Made by a program: the position numbers and the translations under genes
Notes under the pieces: model-generated
The model's input: only the letters and a program-made list of their open reading frames with translations
Databases searched by the model: none
Told to the model about the DNA's origin: nothing
Origin: CAVPCZ01 sp963779225
GTDB lineage: Bacteria > Bacteroidota > Ignavibacteria > UBA10030 > UBA6906
Direction of reading: 5' to 3'
Length of the DNA stretch: 64,000 nucleotides
Assembly: GCA_963779225.1 (NCBI GenBank)
Contig: CAVZWW010000003.1
Location: 3,410,001 to 3,474,000, forward strand
Part shown: one piece after another, positions 17,946 through 27,217 of the stretch
Position numbering within the stretch: the stretch's first letter is position 1
Layout: each line of letters opens with the position of its first letter

Positions 17946-18383
17946 CTATTCCCCGGACGATCCCTTGTGCGGAGGTTCTCTGGCCATAGTCTTCATCGCC
18001 CGGTATGTTGAAGGTTTCGCTCCAAACCTCTGCCGGAAAACCTTTGCGAAATGAGAACTGCTTTTGAATCCGACGGACCCGGCAATGATTCCGACCGGCA
18101 TGTCCTTCTGCAACAGGTCACGCGCCGCATCCAGACGCATCGTCCTGATGAACTCATGCGTGGATCGTCCTGTCAGTGCGCGCAATTTCCGGTTCAGGTG
18201 CATTCGGCTCATCCCGAGAAGGGATGCTGCTTTCATGGCAGTGAATTCCGGGTCCGCCTCGTGCTCTGCGACAACCTCCCGACATCGCTCCAGGAACTGC
18301 CGGTCTTTCTCAGAAAGGGAAAACTTCACGGCCCTGGGATGCAGGAAACGCTCCAGCGCGTCAAAGACAGGATGTCGGGCCAC
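17946..18383 (-). CDS. AraC-family transcriptional regulator
   Basis: 145 residues, about 100 of them a standard AraC DNA-binding domain: two helix-turn-helix units (FTAMKAASLLGMSRMHLNRKLRALTG and VGIIAGSVGFKSSSHFAKVFRQRFG) followed by PSTYR. No separate sensor domain is present; the first 35 residues are too short. It closely resembles the C-terminal output domain of the adjacent hybrid kinase (LSRMQLNRKIHALTGYSTHE), so the two probably share ancestry. The GTAACAT direct repeat at 18454-18481, 71-98 bases upstream, is a likely binding site for it or for the kinase. A hairpin at about 17881-17905 (GGCGGCAAG/CTTTGCCGCC) lies downstream. Confidence 0.85.
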   Translation of the reverse strand: MARHPVFDALERFLHPRAVKFSLSEKDRQFLERCREVVAEHEADPEFTAMKAASLLGMSRMHLNRKLRALTGRSTHEFIRTMRLDAARDLLQKDMPVGIIAGSVGFKSSSHFAKVFRQRFGAKPSTYRAMKTMAREPPHKGSSGE

Positions 18384-18768
18384 GGGCAGCCCCCCTCACG
18401 TCTATTGATGGGGCAAAGATAGCTCTTCAGCGGCCCGGGATGCGCACGGCCGTGTAACATCCTTTTGCATAGGAGTAACATTCTGAGGCTTTTTGGATCG
18501 CGGCCGTTGTGCGGGAAGACACCCCGCAGTCTTTCCCTCGAGCGGGCTTCCCCGGTTGACAGCGTAGGATGACCAGAACGTCAATTTGAATAAGGACTTA
18601 CAGCAGCAACAGTGACTGTCAGCTCGTATCCCCGATCATCACGTTGACAATGCTGATCGATTGTGGTAGATTTGCCGCAAGTACACTTCGCAACTGCTGT
18701 TCGAACTTCTGCATCTCCCAGTGCCAAGGTTAGTCGGAGGTAGCGTCTCTCTCCGGGAGGTATCCAGA
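18384..18768. other. Divergent promoter region between AraC gene and hybrid kinase
   Basis: 385 bases without a gene. It contains the second GTAACAT direct repeat and the GGGAGG ribosome site of the kinase gene at 18755-18760. No other structure was recognised. Confidence 0.5.
18454..18481. promoter_or_regulatory. GTAACAT direct repeat, likely AraC-type operator (copy 2)
   Basis: GTAACAT at 18454-18460 and 18475-18481, again exactly 21 bases apart, with CCTTTTGC after the first half as in copy 1. Upstream of the AraC-family gene. Confidence 0.5.
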
Positions 18769-21090
18769 ATGAGAATCTGCCACGCCGCCTTTCTTCTGGC
18801 TTTCCTGCCGAGCCTTCTGCAAAGTCAAATGATACGATCCAGCGAGGAGTTCCTCTTTGTCCCTCCCGGGATCGTTGCCCGACTGGAAAAATGCGAAGCC
18901 TTCCCCACACTGGGGCGCACGATGATAATGGGTTTTGACGTGGACCATCAGGGGTTTCTCTGGGTTCGGACAAACCAGGGACTGGCACGATTTGACGGAT
19001 ATGACCTGAAGATCTATCGAGAGAATCCCGCGGACACAACCGGGATTTCCAGGGCGCAGCTGCTCGGCATTGGCCGTTGATGGAGATGGTTTCGTTTGGG
19101 GGGCAACCACCAATGCGGGTCTGAAGAGACTCGACCCTGCAACAGGCCGATCGCACTGGTACTACGGCGGGGCGGATGACTCGACATCCATCGGAACCGG
19201 CGCTACAAGACTGTTGGTCACGACCGACGGGCAGCTCTGGGCAGGCAGTCGATTCGGCCTGGCATTGTACAACCGTGAGACCGATTCGTTCGTTCGATAC
19301 AATCTCCCGCAAGATTGCCGCAGTCTGGGAGATTTTCCGATCAGGAGCCTCTGTGAGCTTGGCCGCTCTATCTGGGTCGGATTGGGTGGAGGCGGTCTCG
19401 GCGAGCTGAACAGAGATACCGGTGTCTGGAAAAGGTACACGCACAACCCATCAACAGGTTGCCGGCCCAAGCCACGACGTCGTCAGGACGGTCTGCGCCG
19501 ACCGCAGGGGGCATCTCTGGATCGGGACACGGACCGGCCTCGATCGCTACGATCCGCGCTCCGACTCATGGGATCATTTCACGATATCACAGAACAACAT
19601 CTCGCTGTTGAAACGTGGCGCCACTATGATGCCATCCGTACCCGTTTGGACCATTGTGGAAGACGAGTTCGGAGGGATCTGGATCGCGTCAGAGGGGGCG
19701 GGCATCTTCAGGTTGGATCCGGAGACCGGCAAGGTCCTTCAGTATCGCCACAATGATGCGGACCCTACTTCAATTCCAAACGACTTCCTTCCCTGGTTGA
19801 ACGCACCACGCATCAGACAGGCAACGTCGATTGGCATCAGCGTCTCCACAACCGCCAATTCCGTTGTCTGGATCCCGTACGGGTATGAGGGGGCCCACAA
19901 AGTCATCGTACGCAGGGACCCGTGCACGAGCGTGGTGATCCACCATGAAAGGGCCCGTGGGCGGACCAGCCATCTGCGGCATCTCCCATGACACGCCGGG
20001 AAAGATCTGGGCAGCCAGTGTACAACGGTTCGGTAGGTCACTTCGACCTGCCCACTCGCACGGTCAGATGGTATCCAGGTTCCGGATGATGATCGCTCAC
20101 CTGCGCCAACTTCGCGACAGGACAGTTCTGGTGTCGACGCGGTCATCGGAGGCATGGACGTACGTTGCGAGACGCGACACATTTGTGCGCTTTGTCCCGG
20201 ATCTGCGCATCCACCGCTTCCTTGAAGAGAGCGACAGCCTTCTCTGGCTTGGTTGCAGCAGCCGATGGGGATGTCATTCATTGCCGCCGTGGACAGGCAA
20301 ACCGGCAGATGCTCTGTCTATCCCCGGCAGGATCCCGACTCCGCCAGTCATCGTGATGAATCCGTGAACGCGATGTGCATGGATGACAGTGGTGACCTCT
20401 GGTATGGAACAAGTGGGAGGCGGCCTCATACGGTTCGATGTGAAGCGAAGACATATCGTCGCTATGCGGCAAACCCTGGTTCGGACAATGCGCTCATTGC
20501 CAATAGCGTTACTGCTCTGATTCCCGATTCGGCCGGAAGACTCTGGGTCGGTACCCGCGCCGGCTTGGCCCTCATGGACTGCGACCGGGGCACATTCGAA
20601 CATCTGCACAACAGCCTGGAGGAGAATAGTGAGCCGATGATCCGGGACATGGCCGATGATGGTGAGGGGCATCTCTGGATCAGCGCACATGAAGGAGTGT
20701 TTCTGCTTCACCAAGGTAACCCGAACGTTCAGAACGCTCACACCCCCTCCCGAGTTTCAACGCTCCAGCTTCAGTCGTCGCGTCGTTCGATCCGCAGGCT
20801 CGTACGGTGACAATCGGTGGTGCCGGTGGGTTCTTCATGTTCTCGATCGATGATCCGCCTGCCGCGTCGGACTCCACCGCCGGTGGTTCTCACTTCGTTC
20901 AAGGTCTTCGAAAAACCATATCCCCTCGATGGCGAGATCTGGTCCCTCAAGTCCATCACGCTCCCTCATTCGGCCGAACTTCTTCTCGTTCACCTTTGCG
21001 GCGCTGGATTACCTCAACTCCGCAAAGAACCAGTATGCGTACCGGCTTGGAAGGATTCGACCCGGACTGGGTTCATGTCGGGATCACGTC
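18769..21090 (+). pseudogene. Sensor half of hybrid two-component regulator, many frameshifts
   Basis: The reading starts at 18769 with signal peptide MRICHAAFLLAFLPSLLQSQ and a GGGAGG site. It follows the pattern of HTCS periplasmic sensors: repeated two-component propeller blades such as HQGFLWVRTNQGLARFDGY, DGFVWGATTNAGLKRLD, RGHLWIGTRTGLDRYDP, GGIWIASEGAGIFRLDP and GRLWVGTRAGLALMD, then a Y_Y_Y domain (FSFTFAALDYLNSAKNQYAY, FDPDWVHVG, RYVSYTNLDPGTYVLRVRG). These pieces lie in different frames, with changes near 19070, 19455, 19800-20250, 20420, 20740, 20880, 20980, 21050 and 21085. Most steps are +1. Either the gene is degraded or this part of the assembly is poor. Confidence 0.7.
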
Positions 21091-22967
21091 GCTATGTCAG
21101 CTACACCAATCTGGATCCGGGCACATATGTGTTGAGGGTCAGGGGAACCAACAGTGAGGGAATATGGAATGAAGAAGGGGCTGCGATCGAGATCGTCGTA
21201 CTACCCCCCTGGTACCGTACTTTCTGGGCGTACGGGGCATATGCGTTGATCGCCGGAGCGCTTCTCTTTTCACTTTACACGTACGACAGGAAGCGCACGG
21301 CCCTGAAGCACAACCTGCAGCTGAGGGACTTTGAGGCGAGAAAGATGCACGAGGTGGATCAGATGAAGTCGCACTTCTTCGCCAATATTTCTCATGAATT
21401 CCGCACCCCACTCACCCTCATCCTCGGCCCGCTTGAGCAGCCCGCACTGCTCCTCAAAGACGATGAGCGAGCACAATCCACGCTCTCCATGATGCGTCGA
21501 AACGGGCTCAGGCTGCTGCAGTTGATCAACCAGCTGTTGGACCTCTCACGGATGGATGCCGGGAGGATGTCCGTCCAGGTGTGTCCCCTGGATCTGGTGA
21601 AACTCGCCCGGCCACTGGTCATGTCGTTCCTCACACTTGCAGAACGCAGGAATATTCGACTTACGTTCGACTCCGAAGAGAAAGAGATTATCGGTTATAC
21701 TGACCGCGACAAGTTTGAGAAGATCCTGACCAACCTGTTGTCGAATTCATTCAAGTTCACCGGCGAGGGAGGAGAGATCACGGTCATTGCACGTATCAGG
21801 CATGATTCGGGCCCTCGCGCGGCCGAGATTCTGGTCATCGACACCGGCATCGGGATAGAGCCACAGAACCTCGGGAAGATCTTTGACCGTTTCTACCAGG
21901 TGAATTCCCATCTCACCCGCGAGCAGGGAGGCACCGGTATCGGTCTTGCGTTGACCAAAGACCTTGTCGAGATACTCAAGGGGAACATTAGCGTACAGAG
22001 CGCGCCGGGCAGAGGCACCACCTTCACCGTCCGCCTTCCACTGGGAAAGGAACAGTGGAGTGCCTCGGAAATAGTCACTGACGACATTCCCCGTGCCGAG
22101 CCGGCCGGGCACTCTGAGGCTCTCGTTGATGGCGAAGATGGAGTAGCGTTGGCACCGCTGGAGACTGAAGCACAAGCGGGCGTGCCGGTCGTGCTCATCG
22201 TCGAGGACAATGCCGATGTCCGCACGTACACCCGGGGGTTCCTCGAAGGCGCCTACAGGATTGTCGAGGCGCAAAACGGCCAGGAAGCCCTGCAGAAGGC
22301 ACGCGACACCACGATCGATCTTGTGATCAGCGACATCATGATGCCGGTGATGGATGGGATTGCCCTATGCAAGGCGCTGAAGAACGACGATGCGACCAGC
22401 CACATCCCGGTCATTCTGCTGACCGCGCGGGCATCCAGCGAGGGTAAGCTCGAGGGGCTGGACACCGGTGCCGACGATTACATCACCAAGCCGTTCGACG
22501 CGCGCGAACTGACTGCACGGGCGAAGAACCTCATCGAGCTGAGAAAGAGTCTCCGGGAGAAGTATGGACGCCGGGTGATCCTGGGATCTTCACGGATGGA
22601 GATCACGACAATAGAGGAGCGGTTCCTGCAGAGACTTTCGGAGAACATCGGGCAGCACATCGCCGATGCCGGCTACGACACAGATGCCCTGGCGCACGAC
22701 ATGTGCCTGAGCCGTATGCAGCTCAACAGGAAGATTCATGCGTTGACCGGGTATTCCACGCATGAACTGGTGCGCGAGTACCGGCTGGAGCGCGCGGCGG
22801 AACTCCTGCGCAAGCATGCCGACACCATCTCGGGCATCGCCTTCGAAGTCGGATTCAACAGCCCTTCGCACCTATCCCACGCGTTTCATGCGAAGTTCGG
22901 CGTTACACCATCGGATTATCAGGCACAGCATCAAGAGCAGGCCGGCCGGGGTCGAATTTCCCATTGA
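20817..22967 (+). CDS. Hybrid histidine kinase / response regulator with AraC output (HTCS, intact C-terminal part)
   Basis: From about 21090 the frame is clean to the stop at 22967. In order: end of the Y_Y_Y domain, one transmembrane helix (WAYGAYALIAGALLFSLYTY), HisKA with the phospho-histidine in FFANISHEFRTPLTLI, HATPase_c (NLLSNSFKFT, DTGIGIEPQNLGKIFDRFYQ, GGTGIGLALTKDLVE), a receiver domain with phospho-aspartate in DLVISDIMMPVMDG and the lysine in DYITKPFDARE, and an AraC DNA-binding domain (MCLSRMQLNRKIHALTGYST; IAFEVGFNSPSHLSHAFHAKFG). HTCS proteins sense periplasmic carbohydrate or other signals and act directly as transcription factors. Likely targets are the neighbouring lipoprotein cassettes, inferred from position and the shared operator. 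Confidence 0.85.
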   Translation: MVPVGSSCSRSMIRLPRRTPPPVVLTSFKVFEKPYPLDGEIWSLKSITLPHSAELLLVHLCGAGLPQLRKEPVCVPAWKDSTRTGFMSGSRRYVSYTNLDPGTYVLRVRGTNSEGIWNEEGAAIEIVVLPPWYRTFWAYGAYALIAGALLFSLYTYDRKRTALKHNLQLRDFEARKMHEVDQMKSHFFANISHEFRTPLTLILGPLEQPALLLKDDERAQSTLSMMRRNGLRLLQLINQLLDLSRMDAGRMSVQVCPLDLVKLARPLVMSFLTLAERRNIRLTFDSEEKEIIGYTDRDKFEKILTNLLSNSFKFTGEGGEITVIARIRHDSGPRAAEILVIDTGIGIEPQNLGKIFDRFYQVNSHLTREQGGTGIGLALTKDLVEILKGNISVQSAPGRGTTFTVRLPLGKEQWSASEIVTDDIPRAEPAGHSEALVDGEDGVALAPLETEAQAGVPVVLIVEDNADVRTYTRGFLEGAYRIVEAQNGQEALQKARDTTIDLVISDIMMPVMDGIALCKALKNDDATSHIPVILLTARASSEGKLEGLDTGADDYITKPFDARELTARAKNLIELRKSLREKYGRRVILGSSRMEITTIEERFLQRLSENIGQHIADAGYDTDALAHDMCLSRMQLNRKIHALTGYSTHELVREYRLERAAELLRKHADTISGIAFEVGFNSPSHLSHAFHAKFGVTPSDYQAQHQEQAGRGRISH

Positions 22968-23048
22968 AGCAGTTGGCTTTGGTGAACGTGCTCCAGAATC
23001 CAACATGCGGCGCGCCCCCAACGAAACACAACGAAATGAAGAAGATGA

Positions 23049-23210
23049 GTCTTCGGTGGGGTTCAGCTTGCCAGCCGTTTCATCGACAAGAGCTATTTCC
23101 AGGCAAGCGGGGGGCCCGCCGGGGGAATGTTTCTCCCCTTCGAGGTGGCATTGGAAAATGATGATGCTATTCGCGATATTGAAGAAAAGACACAGGAGAC
23201 GGAAGCATGA
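23049..23210 (+). pseudogene. C-terminal coding remnant upstream of hicB
   Basis: A 53-codon open stretch with clearly protein-like sequence (QLASRFIDKSYFQASGG, GMFLPFEVALENDD, RDIEEKTQETEA) but no start codon; a TGA lies just before it at 23046. Its stop overlaps the hicB start (ATGA). It looks like the 3' end of a gene whose front has been lost or shifted out of frame. Family not recognised. Confidence 0.4.
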
Positions 23211-23413
23211 GACAGGTTGTGCTTTATCCCGGTGAAGACGGATATTGGGTGGCAGAGTGTCCGAGTCTTCCAGGCTGTATCAGTCAAGGAAAGACGAGAG
23301 AAGACGCGATCTCTAATATTCGAGAAGCTATCAAAGGCTATGTCAGGGCTCTCGAAGAAGACAAGTTGAAGGTTCCGGAGGAGCGCTTCGAGGCTTTGTT
23401 GGTTGCAGTATGA
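23207..23413 (+). CDS. hicB: HicB-family antitoxin
   Basis: 68 residues with the HicB/UPF0150 partial RNase H-like fold signature: Y-x-D-GYWVAECPSLPGCISQGKTREDA followed by a helix (ISNIREAIKGYVRAL). Such proteins bind and neutralise the HicA toxin. No DNA-binding domain follows, so it is the short form. It overlaps the HicA gene by four bases (ATGA at 23410) and lies in the order B-A, the reverse of the classical hicAB order but common for this subtype. Confidence 0.88.
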   Translation: MRQVVLYPGEDGYWVAECPSLPGCISQGKTREDAISNIREAIKGYVRALEEDKLKVPEERFEALLVAV

Positions 23414-23631
23414 GCGGTCTGCCAAGAATATCCGGGCGGGAGTGCGTGAAGGCACTCGAGAAGGCTGGCTTCGTTTTCAGGCGACAAGAAGGCAGTCACA
23501 TCATCTTGCGGAGGAACGAACCCTTTGGTCAAGTGGTGGTGCCCGATCACAAGGAACTTGATCGGGGAACACTAAGGGCTATCATCAGGCAAGCGGGAAT
23601 CAGTGTGGAGGAATTCACGAAGCTGCTCTAA
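23410..23631 (+). CDS. hicA: HicA-family mRNA interferase toxin
   Basis: 73 residues with the double-stranded-RNA-binding-like HicA fold: SGRECVKALEKAGFVFRRQEGSHIILRR, with the catalytic histidine in GSHIIL, then VVVPDHKELDRGTLRAIIRQAGIS. HicA toxins cleave mRNA and tmRNA independently of ribosomes. It is paired with the HicB antitoxin gene immediately upstream (4-base overlap), so the module looks complete and functional. Confidence 0.88.
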   Translation: MSGLPRISGRECVKALEKAGFVFRRQEGSHIILRRNEPFGQVVVPDHKELDRGTLRAIIRQAGISVEEFTKLL

Positions 23632-23782
23632 GTGCCGCCGCTGCGCATAACAACCAAAAGCACGACGCTCATCCTGTTGAGGCGCGATAGAATCAGGATT
23701 TGCCACGATGGAAGGTACTCGCTCGTGGCCGCCCTCATTGAGTGTCAACCCATTGTGTGCAGCCATACAGCGGTTACGAGAG

Positions 23783-24331
23783 CTACAGCCCCAACTCCCC
23801 CGCACTCCCCTTCAGCGCCGCGATAACAAAGCCGATGTGTTCATCCAGGGGCACACCAAGATCTTCCGCCCCTTTGGCGATATCCTCCCGGCTCACCGCG
23901 CGCGCAAACGCTTTGTCTTTGAGCTTCTTTTTCACCGACGAGACTTCCAGGTCGGCGATTTTGTTCGGCCGGATCACCGCCGCCGCCAGAATGAATCCGC
24001 ACAGCTCGTCGCAGGCAAACAGCGCTTTCGCCATGGGGGTATCGCGCGGGACGTTCATTGCCGGCACGTGCGAGAGAATTGTGCGCCGGAGGTCTTCGGC
24101 GAGACCCCGCTCTTTTAGAATCTCCGAGCCCTTTGTTGGATGATCGGGGAACTGCGGATACATCTCGTAGTCAAAGTCGTGCAACACCCCCACCACTCCC
24201 CAGACCTCTTCATCCTCTCCCAGCTTCCGTGCGTATGCCCGCATCGCAGCCGCCACGGCCAGCGCATGCTTGCGCAGCGAGTCGGTCTTTGTGTGTTCGA
24301 AGAGGATGTCGAGAGCTTGTTGAGCGGTCAT
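23783..24331 (-). CDS. HD-domain hydrolase
   Basis: 182 residues counting from the ATG at 24331 (MTAQQALDILFEHTKTDSLRKHALAVAAAM). An HD domain covers about 15-130, with His in KHALAV, HD in GVLHDFDYEMYP, and further metal ligands in LSHVPAMN and DELCGFILA. The GVLHDFDYE...HP..G pattern is that of HDIG-type phosphohydrolases of unknown specificity. It lies 358 bases downstream of the hydrogenase maturation protease on the same strand, so a functional link with the hydrogenase is not certain. The upstream extension of the frame to 24799 has no protein-like character and was dropped. Confidence 0.8.
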   Translation of the reverse strand: MTAQQALDILFEHTKTDSLRKHALAVAAAMRAYARKLGEDEEVWGVVGVLHDFDYEMYPQFPDHPTKGSEILKERGLAEDLRRTILSHVPAMNVPRDTPMAKALFACDELCGFILAAAVIRPNKIADLEVSSVKKKLKDKAFARAVSREDIAKGAEDLGVPLDEHIGFVIAALKGSAGELGL

Positions 24332-24689
24332 GAGTGCAATTGCCTTTCTTGCAGCGTTACAGGATGCGTTTCCCTGCCAAATGCTTGTGCATCGAAACCA
24401 GGCCTTGGGCCGCAATTCTGCTTGAAGGTTGGAAGGTAGGCCCGATGGGGACTTCAGCCCAGGTGCCTGGGGGGAGTACCAGCCCCCTAATGCAATTTGC
24501 CGGGCGGGAATGCCGCCGATGACTTCCTCGGTCAGCTCACGGTGGGTACGCGCGGTTCGGGTGCGTCCAACAACCGGCATCCTTCGAGCGATCCGGCGAA
24601 GGGTGTACCTGGTTGTTCTTCCGGATGAGGTGACGAATATCAGAGCCGGCATTCTTCGGGCTGCCTGACAAAAATGCGACCCGGCCCCG
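24332..24689. other. Intergenic region with a possible hairpin
   Basis: No convincing gene. CCTGAC and GTCAGG at about 24665-24695, 19 bases apart, could form a weak hairpin at the end of the hydrogenase operon. Nothing else is visible. Confidence 0.35.
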
Positions 24690-25175
24690 TCAGGCCACGT
24701 GGTGGTGCTCCCGCAGGTGTAAGATATCAGTTTCGATCGCCGCAAGCAACTCCGGCATGCTGCGCACGACCGTGTCGGTGAGTCCCGTTCCGGGCTCAAA
24801 CCGGGCTCCTTCGATGCCGTGCAGCATCAGGACCTCCGGCAGACGCCCGAGTTCCCTCGCCATCTCGATCGCCTCGGCAACGCCGAATGTGTGGCTGGAG
24901 TAGTGGAAGAACCCTCTGGGAACGCTCATGCACGCCGCGTCCAGCCGGTGCACTTCTCCGTGCGGCTTGCCGGAGCATATCGCATCCACAATCAACACGT
25001 CATGGTACCCTTCCCACGCCTCCATCAGCCGGGCCCCCTCCCCGCACTCCTCGACAACCCGGACACCCGGGAGATGCCTGCGAAGGATCTCCCGTGCGGC
25101 AAGAATTCCCAGCCCGTCGTCCGAGCGGTACTCGTTCCCGACGCCGATGAGCAGTATGGGCGGTTCTATGTCCAT
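24690..25175 (-). CDS. Hydrogenase maturation protease (HycI/HoxW type)
   Basis: 161 residues from the ATG at 25175, inside the end of the large-subunit gene (overlap of ten bases). The N-terminal ILLIGVGNEYRSDDGLG and DVLIVDAICSGK blocks carry the nickel-sensing Glu/Asp residues of peptidase family A31/M52, and SSHTFGVAEAIEMARELG the histidine. These endopeptidases cut the C-terminal tail of the hydrogenase large subunit after Ni insertion. It is the last gene of the hydrogenase operon, which fits a dedicated role. Confidence 0.88.
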   Translation of the reverse strand: MDIEPPILLIGVGNEYRSDDGLGILAAREILRRHLPGVRVVEECGEGARLMEAWEGYHDVLIVDAICSGKPHGEVHRLDAACMSVPRGFFHYSSHTFGVAEAIEMARELGRLPEVLMLHGIEGARFEPGTGLTDTVVRSMPELLAAIETDILHLREHHHVA

Positions 25176-26450
25176 TCGATCTTCACAAAATGCGTTGCGC
25201 AGGAGATGCACGGATCGTAGTTCCGAATCGCCTGTTCAACCCGCCAGGTCAGCTGTTCCCGGTCCATGTCGATATGCGCGGTCACAAACTTGCGCAAATC
25301 GGCCTCGATCGTGGGTTGATTCTGCGCCGTGGGGGGAACGATTTTCGCATCGGTAATCAGCCCCTCGTCATTGACCCGGTACCGGTGATACAATGTTCCG
25401 CGCGGGGCTTCGCTGGCGCCGAACCCGATCCCGGCCCGCGGTTCCACCGGAACCGCGGGTGTCTGCCGGCCGCTCGTACTGCTCGATGATTCGGAGCGCT
25501 TCATCGTACGCATAGACTGTTTCGATGGCGCGAACGACGATGCTTTTGAAGGGATTCTTCACCGGGGGCACATACCCGATATCCCGCGCAACCTGGCGGG
25601 CGAGCGGTGAGAGCCTGTCGAAGTTGAGGTTGAATCTGGCCAGCGGACCCACCTGATACGCACCCACCCCTTTCTCCACCGAATGGAGCGCATTCGAGTG
25701 CGGCACGTGGCGTTCTTCAAAGTGGAACTCATACTCCCGGATGGCAATGTCCAGTCCGCGGGTCGACACAAACCGGCCGCCGATAATCGGATACTCGTCG
25801 GGGCTCCGCAGCGACACAAACTCGTAGTCGGTTTCCATTTCCGGAAATTCCAGCGTCTTCACCAGCTTCGCTGTCTCGATAGCCATGTCGCGTCCCCACT
25901 TCAACCGGTCCACAAGCGGCAGCAGGTCGCTCTTCGCCGGCACACGATAGAATCCACCCACCTTCACGTTGATCGGATGGATTTCGCGTCCGCCGATCAG
26001 AATCATGATGTCGTTGCCGATCTTCTTCATCTGGAGCGCGTTCTTCACGAGCTCGGGTTTGTCCTTCGCCAGCAGGAGCGCATCTTCATAGCCCAGAAAA
26101 TCCGGCGCATGGAGCATATAGATGTGCAGCACGTGGCTTTCGATCCATTCACCGCAGTAGAGCAGCTTCCGCAATTCGTGCAGCTGTCCGCCCACCTCCA
26201 CTTCAAATGCGTCCTCCATGGCGGTAACGGCGCTCATCTGGTACGCCACCGGACAGATCCCGCAAATGCGGGCGGTGATGTCGGGAGCTTCCGAGTACTT
26301 CCGCCCGCGCAGAAACGCCTCAAAGAACCGGGGAGGTTCGTAGATCCGGAACTTCGTGTCCACGACCTTCCCGTCGGAGATCTTGATGAAGACCGCCCCC
26401 TCGCCTTCCACACGCGCCAGCTGGTCGACTTTGATGATCCTATTTTTCAT
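25166..26450 (-). CDS. hydA: [NiFe] hydrogenase group 3b large (alpha) subunit, one frameshift
   Basis: The start is taken as ATG 26450 (MKNRIIKVDQLARVEGEGAV); a GTG nine bases earlier is also possible. Ni ligands are the N-terminal RICGICPVAYQ pair and the C-terminal DPCISCATHF pair, both typical of bidirectional NAD(P)-linked 3b hydrogenases (sulfhydrogenases). The frame breaks near 25450: the sequence reads RIIEQYERPADT and then drifts, while the correct continuation VPVEPRAGIGFGASEAPRGTLYHRY is one frame on, ending KIEWT at 25166. One extra C in the ACACCCGCGG run would explain it. Because all metal sites are intact, a base-call error is more likely than a dead gene. Works with HydB, HydG and HydD in the cytoplasm to couple H2 with NAD(P)H. 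Confidence 0.88.
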
Positions 26451-27216
26451 TTGCTTCACTCTCCTTGCGGAAAGCTTCCGCGTAGGCGTTAAACCCTCTG
26501 AAGAGCAGCATGACGTCGTGCCTGGTCTCCCCCACCGCGATCAGTTGTCTACTGAGAGCTGGAGGGTTGGGATTTTCCATCGGACCGAAGCAGCCGTAGC
26601 ATCCCCGGTCATACGTCGGGCAGATCGCGCCGCAGCCGGCCTGCGTTACGGGTCCAAGACAAGGGATCTGCTTCGAGACCATCACACACACCGTCCCCCG
26701 GAGCTTGCACTCCATACAGACGCTGTGTGTAGGAATGTTGGGTTTCCGCTTGTTGAGGAATGCACTCAGCACTTCAAGGAGCTGGTGTTTGTTGATCGGA
26801 CAGCCGCGAAGTTCGAAATCGACGTGGACGTATGAGCCCACGGGCATCGAACGATCGAGTGTGGAGATGTGCTCGGGGGACGCATACACGAGACGTGTGA
26901 ATTCCTTGACATCCTTCCAGTTCCGCAGCGCCTGGATTCCGCCTGCGGTTGCGCAGGCACCGATGGTGATCAGGACACGGCAGGACTTCCGGATCTGGCG
27001 AATCCGTTCCACATCATGGGGAGTGGTGATGCTCCCTTCCACCAGACCCACTTCATACGGACCTTTGAGGATCCGGCGGCTGGCTTCGGGAAAATTGGCG
27101 ATGTCCACAGCACCCGCAACAGCCAGCAGTTCGTCTTCCGCATCCAGAAGGGAGAGCTGGCACCCATCACAGGATGCAAACTTGAAGACGGCGATTTTTG
27201 GTTTCTTTGCGGGCAT
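26440..27216 (-). CDS. hydD: [NiFe] hydrogenase group 3b small (delta) subunit
   Basis: 258 residues. It opens with KIAVFKFASCDGCQLSLLDAE, the proximal [4Fe-4S] CxxC motif, followed by EGSITTPHDVERI, GACATAGGIQALRN, and Cys-rich segments RGCPINKHQLLEVL, CMECKLRGTVCVM, CLGPVTQAGCGAICP and RGCYGCFGPMENPN that bind medial and distal clusters. This fits the delta subunit of 3b enzymes, which relays electrons from the Ni-Fe site in HydA to the FAD/Fe-S subunits. It starts one base after the stop of the gamma subunit and overlaps the alpha-subunit start by 11 bases. Confidence 0.93.
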   Translation of the reverse strand: MPAKKPKIAVFKFASCDGCQLSLLDAEDELLAVAGAVDIANFPEASRRILKGPYEVGLVEGSITTPHDVERIRQIRKSCRVLITIGACATAGGIQALRNWKDVKEFTRLVYASPEHISTLDRSMPVGSYVHVDFELRGCPINKHQLLEVLSAFLNKRKPNIPTHSVCMECKLRGTVCVMVSKQIPCLGPVTQAGCGAICPTYDRGCYGCFGPMENPNPPALSRQLIAVGETRHDVMLLFRGFNAYAEAFRKESEANEK

Positions 27217-27217
27217 G

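Noticed and set aside
23783..24799. 338-codon version of the HD-domain gene
   Set aside because: The extra 156 residues before ATG 24331 show no domain or natural composition; the HD domain starts normally from 24331.
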